Source: Imbricaverruca yamaguchii
Lineage: Eukaryota; Arthropoda; Thecostraca; Neoverrucidae
Assembly: GCA_034440575.1 (NCBI GenBank)
Contig: JAOTOL010001636.1
Location: forward strand, 3,258,001 to 3,322,000
Length of the DNA: 64,000 nucleotides
Direction: 5' to 3'
This document shows, in pieces, positions 60,061 to 64,000 of this stretch. Every line of letters begins with the position of its first letter. The first letter of the stretch is position 1. The translations under genes and the position numbers were made by a program. The notes beneath the pieces are model-generated. The model worked only from the letters and a program-made list of their open reading frames with translations. It was not told the DNA's origin and did not search any database.

Positions 60061-61589
60061 CCACCGACCGCGAGTGAATGGCAGCGCGGGCAGTGGCGGC
60101 GAGTGCAGCAGTTCAGCGGGGTGTGTCGTAAAACCTCAAAGGTTTGTTTTTCATGATCAATGTGAAAACGAGGAAATATAAGAACGGCGAAAACAAACGC
60201 TAAAAAATGGCCACGATGCAGATGAGCCTTCAGGTTTTTTTTAAACTCAGAACAGCTGATGACGAGACTAGGCAGGAAGTTTTATAGGAGGCGTTGCGTA
60301 GCATTCTTGGCGAAATACGTGCTGCGTCGTGGTCGTGCTTCGGTCGATTTGCGAAACAATAAACAATATCAACTTGTTCGGATCCCAGCAAAGATGAATC
60401 GAGACTTCAGCTATATCAGTGGTGTTAATAAACTGGAACATTCGGTAGTGATAAACAGTGAGAAGCAATAATCGGTATCAAATGATCAACCGATTCGAAG
60501 TTTTTATTATTCAGCTTGCTCCAATTCTGAAATGATTCCGACAAGTGAACGGCTCGGTCAAATATTTATTTTTGAACGGTGGCGCGAAATGCATCACTTT
60601 CAAAATGTCTACATAAAATAGGCATAATCGCCATTCTATGGTGTAATGATTGGTCTTGCGAAAGTACCAAAAAATATCCAGACTACCTCACAAAACCACG
60701 TTGGATGGCTCACTAATGTACAAAGAAGCAAAGAAGTATCCGAACTTGGTGCTTTTAGCACCTAGTTCGAACACTTAACTATATTAGGAAAACTCTATTT
60801 TAACCACTCCTAGGGTGCGAGGGGAACATACATTGAGAACTTGAAAAAAATGTTTTTTTCCATGGAATGTTTCATAATTAGTACCTACACTATATACCTT
60901 CATGCTATTCCTAATTCAAATTTTAAATGAAATGTCTAACAAAATGATACATTTGTATTTGTGTATTAGTCGTGCCCAAAAAAAACACTGGCTGCGACCA
61001 GGCGACTTGTCGCGTCACTCCTGGGCAGTGGCAAATGCTTGGTATGGTCTGTCATCCATGATTAGATGACAGGACTGTTCCCCGTCATCCGTCACCCGTG
61101 TCCTCCGTCATCCGTGTTCGCCATCATCGATGATCGGGCGACCAGGAATGTTCCACCGCGCTCCGTCATCCATGGCCAGGCGACCTGTTCCTTTGCGCTC
61201 TTAAGCCAGCCACGATTAGCAAACTTAAGCATCCATCCATAGCACCGATACGTAAAGACCTCGATAGTTATTCGTCGATAATTCTTGCATTTAATTGAAT
61301 GCAATTGAAATGAAATTAAGATAAATATGCATTGTAGTGAGTGAAGCTCCATCTAATCATTTAAACATTTACCTACACTTGAAGCTAGGCTGTGGTATGA
61401 CTATGAAGACGTGTAGACAGCAAGGCACGTATCATACACGTGTTCTCAACTCGGGGAAATGTGTGCAGCGAAGCTCCTTGGACAGGCTGACGAAGAGCTA
61501 GGTGTTATGCGTGGGAGTCTACGATTTCTGGTTCGCGTCTGTGAGGAGCGCACGTCCGAACACACAGGCTGTTGCCGAGTCACTCTATT

Positions 61590-61760
61590 GGTATATGCCC
61601 GGGTTGGCTCACCGGACCTAATCCCGGGAGGGCGGCCGGGTCACGGCCGCACACTGCCTGAGGGTAGAGGTGCCAATTCTGGTAAGACTGGCACCAACTA
61701 TGCGTGTGATGCCAAATGGCTCACACCACACCATCTCCCCCTCCAAGATGCAAACTTCTA
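61590..61760 (+). mobile_element. SINE-like fragment (tentative)
   Basis: GGTTGGCTCACCGGACCTAA followed by TCCCGGGAGGG and a body with CCTGAGGGTAGAGGTGCCAA and GATGCCAAATGGCTCAC. The segment 41195-41245 (AGGGTGAAAGGCAGGCGACG, GCCAAATGGCCTCA) may share its 3' half. Family identity is a guess. Confidence 0.3.
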
Positions 61761-62052
61761 TGTGAGTGCGTCTGACAAGGAACGAAAAACACGAGCATGT
61801 GTGCAAAATAAAAGGTAGTTCATCTGATGCAACGAGAATGTGGAGATCTGAAAGTAAACCACAGACGAAAAAAAGCATAGCAAAACAAACTATCCCCACC
61901 AGTACTTCAGTGCCCTAGAACGGCACCGGCACTCCGTTCACTCTCACAGTTTGCAACGAACAGTGTTGACACAAATCGAGGGAATCACTGAAAGTTCACG
62001 CACAAACAGTTCATTGAGTGTTCCTAGCATCACTACAAGTCCATGAGAGTGG

Positions 62053-64000
62053 TCAGATATAACGGTATCTGGTGTCTCCCCAGCTGATTGTCAGCTGTTT
62101 CGTCTTCTGCCGTTGCCGCGTGCTGCGCCTGGGTACAGGGTCCGCATCTCCAGCAGCGCCATCTATATCGCCGGCACGAGTCGCTGAGTTGTGAGCCGTA
62201 CCGGTCGACATAGGGAGCGCTGATGCGGCCGGTGGCACAGCAGCTGTCAGGCCTCCCGGTAGGGAGTCTGATGGCGCTGTCTGCGTGCTGGTGACGAACT
62301 GCTGCGGGTAGTGCTGAGCTCCGCCAGCTGCAGACGTCGCAGGAGGCGCAGCCAGCGTGGCGAAGAACGGCCTCTGCGGACGGAGGTATCTTCGGTTCCG
62401 CCAGAGTATCCGGCCGCTCGGCTGTTTGACGATGTAGTCGCGCCGCTGGCCGACAACAGTGACGATTCCGGCGCGATCCCACACACCGGTTTTCGGGTTC
62501 TGCACCAGAACACGCTGCCCGACGCGCAGCGGCCGATGAGTCCGCGCCGACATGTCGTATCGCTCTTTCGTTTGCAGTTTCAGGGACTCAGCACGGGCGT
62601 CGCACCGGTCTGCCGCCAGCTGCCAGCGCTTAGCGAAAGCACGGTGGTGAGCAGGAACTGCCGACCTCAGAGGGTGTCCGTACAGAATCTGCGCCGGTGA
62701 GCGCCCGTCCGCTCGCGGCGTGTTGCGAAGCTCCAGGAGGCCTCGCGCGAACACATCCGTGTCGAGTTCACCTCTGCTAGTCGTCTTCTGCACAAGTCGT
62801 TTCACGCTCTTCACTGCCGCCTCACTGTGTCCATTTGACTGAGGGTAGTGCGGGGTTGAAATCTGGTGTTGCACACCCCACTGTTGAAGGAAGTCGCGTG
62901 TGTGTCGTGCCGAGAACTGCCCCCCTCCATCGGTCCTCAGCGTCTGGGGTACGCCGGTGGCCGCGAACAATTTGCGCAGGCGCCGTGTCAGGTCCTGAGC
63001 GGACGCTGCTCCCGAAACGAGACAGACAAACGGCCAGCCCGACAGCCTGTCTACGTACACCAAGTACGAGCGGCCCGCCCACGAGAAGTAGTCCGCAGAA
63101 ACTGACTGAAAGGCACGAGACGGCGTCTCCTCCGGCATCAGCGGCTCTTTCTGGAGGCTGGGCAGGTGGCGCGCACAGAGGTCACATGCTCCTACAAAGT
63201 TTGCGATGTCCTTATCTAGGTGTGGCCAGTAAACCACCTGCCGCGCGCGTCGTTTGGTGCGTTCCACACCTTGGTGGCTGGCGTGGAGCCGTTCCAGCGT
63301 CGCCCGCCGAAGACTCTTCGGTATCACCAATCGCTGGCCGCAGACCACCAGGCTGTCGTCGACTGTGAGGCGGTCTCTGCAGCCCCAGTACGGTCGGAGC
63401 AGGGGGTCCAGCTGACTTCGGTGATCAGGAAATCCTGTCAGGATCGCCTCCTTCAGCGATATAATTTCCGGATCCGTGTCAGTAGCAGCTCGCACTTCCT
63501 CCAGAGCCGAGTCTTTGAAGGGGCTGACGTCGCCGTCCGACGCGTCAGCCGTGATGCGGTTGATCAAGCTGGAGATCTGGTGAAGAATGTCCAGCTCAGC
63601 TTCCTCGTCCTCGGGCGTCGGGTCGTCCACTGGCGCACGAGAGAGCGCGTCCGGGACGGCGTGTAGTTTTCCCTGCCGCCAGGTGGCAGTAATGTTGTAT
63701 GGGATGAGACGCTCCCGCAGTCGTTGCAGACGAGGGTTCTCGATGTCGGCCAACGTCTTGGCGTTCAACACCGGGACCAGAGGCCGATGATCGATCACTA
63801 CCTCGAAATGTTGCATACCTTTCAGGTAGACAGAACACTTGCTGCACGCCCAGGACAGGGCGAGGAGCTCCAGCTCAATCACGGCGTATCGAGATTCTGT
63901 GTCCGTCAGAAATCGTGAACCACACTGGATCAGTCGCCACCGTCCAGCATCGTCTCGCTGTCGCAGGCAGAAGCCCAGTCCGCCGATGCGTGCCGCGTCG
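62053..64000 (-). CDS. pol: Ty3/mdg4-type LTR-retrotransposon pol, 3' part (RNase H, integrase)
   Basis: One frame is open from the window edge to a stop at 62053 (648 residues visible; the 5' part with protease and RT is outside). It begins in RNase H (DAARIGGLGFCL, GSRFLTDTESRYAVIELELL, VVIDHRPLVPVL), with acidic active-site residues. Counting from the Met at 63882, the integrase zinc finger is H200, H203, C233, C236. The catalytic core has D264 (SADYF), D318 (RTDGGGQF) and E354 (NGHSEA), a D,D35E spacing. A C-terminal domain follows (HRPLRVGQRVLVQNPKTGVW). The protein ends about 200 residues later without an env-like frame. No stops or shifts are visible, so the copy looks young. No LTR was identified. 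Confidence 0.95.
   Translation of the reverse strand, partial: DAARIGGLGFCLRQRDDAGRWRLIQCGSRFLTDTESRYAVIELELLALSWACSKCSVYLKGMQHFEVVIDHRPLVPVLNAKTLADIENPRLQRLRERLIPYNITATWRQGKLHAVPDALSRAPVDDPTPEDEEAELDILHQISSLINRITADASDGDVSPFKDSALEEVRAATDTDPEIISLKEAILTGFPDHRSQLDPLLRPYWGCRDRLTVDDSLVVCGQRLVIPKSLRRATLERLHASHQGVERTKRRARQVVYWPHLDKDIANFVGACDLCARHLPSLQKEPLMPEETPSRAFQSVSADYFSWAGRSYLVYVDRLSGWPFVCLVSGAASAQDLTRRLRKLFAATGVPQTLRTDGGGQFSARHTRDFLQQWGVQHQISTPHYPQSNGHSEAAVKSVKRLVQKTTSRGELDTDVFARGLLELRNTPRADGRSPAQILYGHPLRSAVPAHHRAFAKRWQLAADRCDARAESLKLQTKERYDMSARTHRPLRVGQRVLVQNPKTGVWDRAGIVTVVGQRRDYIVKQPSGRILWRNRRYLRPQRPFFATLAAPPATSAAGGAQHYPQQFVTSTQTAPSDSLPGGLTAAVPPAASALPMSTGTAHNSATRAGDIDGAAGDADPVPRRSTRQRQKTKQLTISWGDTRYRYI
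62053..64000 (-). mobile_element. Ty3/mdg4-type LTR retrotransposon, partial
   Basis: This is the element carrying the pol frame above, running off the right edge. Its transcription is opposite to the MEF2 gene. I could not find a TG...CA LTR boundary or a primer-binding site in the window. Confidence 0.85.

Larger units (their letters stand above)
57384..62052. other. MEF2 3' flank, mostly unrecognised
   Basis: 57384-57500 remains GC-rich and may be 3' UTR or an alternative coding end. From 57500 to 62052 no gene was recognised: frames are at most 132 codons and lack motifs. Possible SINE pieces at 59950-60060 and 61590-61760 are listed separately. Whether the Ty3-type element's LTR lies between about 61300 and 62040 could not be established. 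Confidence 0.4.

Noticed and set aside
62311..63666. + strand frames of 129-177 codons
   Set aside because: They are shadows of the minus-strand pol gene, which carries all the catalytic motifs.

Overview
This is eukaryotic DNA, most likely from an invertebrate animal and plausibly an arthropod (crustacean-like repeats; low certainty). The evidence is canonical GT-AG introns, tRNA-derived SINEs with target-site duplications, LINE and Ty3-type retroelements, foldback elements and very many minisatellites. No prokaryotic gene organisation is visible, and almost all long open frames are minisatellite artefacts.

The only host gene I can reconstruct is a MEF2-type MADS-box transcription factor on the + strand, spread over about 44 kb (13264-57383). 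Exon 1 (13336-13389 coding) gives the MADS N-terminus. Exon 2 (26504-26707) gives the rest of the MADS box plus the MEF2 domain, with the exon boundaries known from animal MEF2 genes. Exon 3 (32974-33141) is a divergent form of the exon that follows in MEF2. Exons 4 to 8 (49755-50418, 50968-51083, 52782-53008, 55767-55933, 57268-57383) would encode a low-complexity activation region and a C-terminal basic motif. All eight exons join in one uninterrupted frame of about 571 codons. Exons 1-3 are secure. Exons 4, 7 and 8 rest on phase, splice sites and C-terminal motifs. Exons 5 and 6 are weaker because the splice sites between them are poor.

Around and inside the gene: 1-13.2 kb is upstream sequence with a 31-bp minisatellite (2993-4610), a foldback element (6235-6920), a second 31-bp array (7442-7740) and hAT-like MITE fragments. 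Intron 1 (13390-26503) holds tRNA-derived SINEs, a 2.8-kb palindrome made of ~155-bp units rich in AGGTCA-type half-sites (18475-21310), and 45-, 27- and 19-bp arrays. Intron 2 holds a pre-miRNA-like hairpin, a 40-bp array and an internally deleted LINE. Intron 3 holds a CpG-rich segment, a truncated SINE, several minisatellites, a tandemly duplicated ~750-bp repeat and a long decayed LINE (45815-49665, minus strand). Introns 5-7 hold a 32-bp array, a SINE with clean target-site duplications, and two 46-bp arrays. From 57.4 to 62.0 kb I recognise little. At 62053-64000 (minus strand) lies the 3' part of a Ty3/mdg4-type pol gene that runs off the window.

The most unusual feature is that minisatellites abut or contain the splice sites of this gene: multiplied acceptors before exon 8, multiplied donor motifs after exon 7, decoy acceptors before exon 2, and an in-frame 27-bp coding repeat in exon 4.
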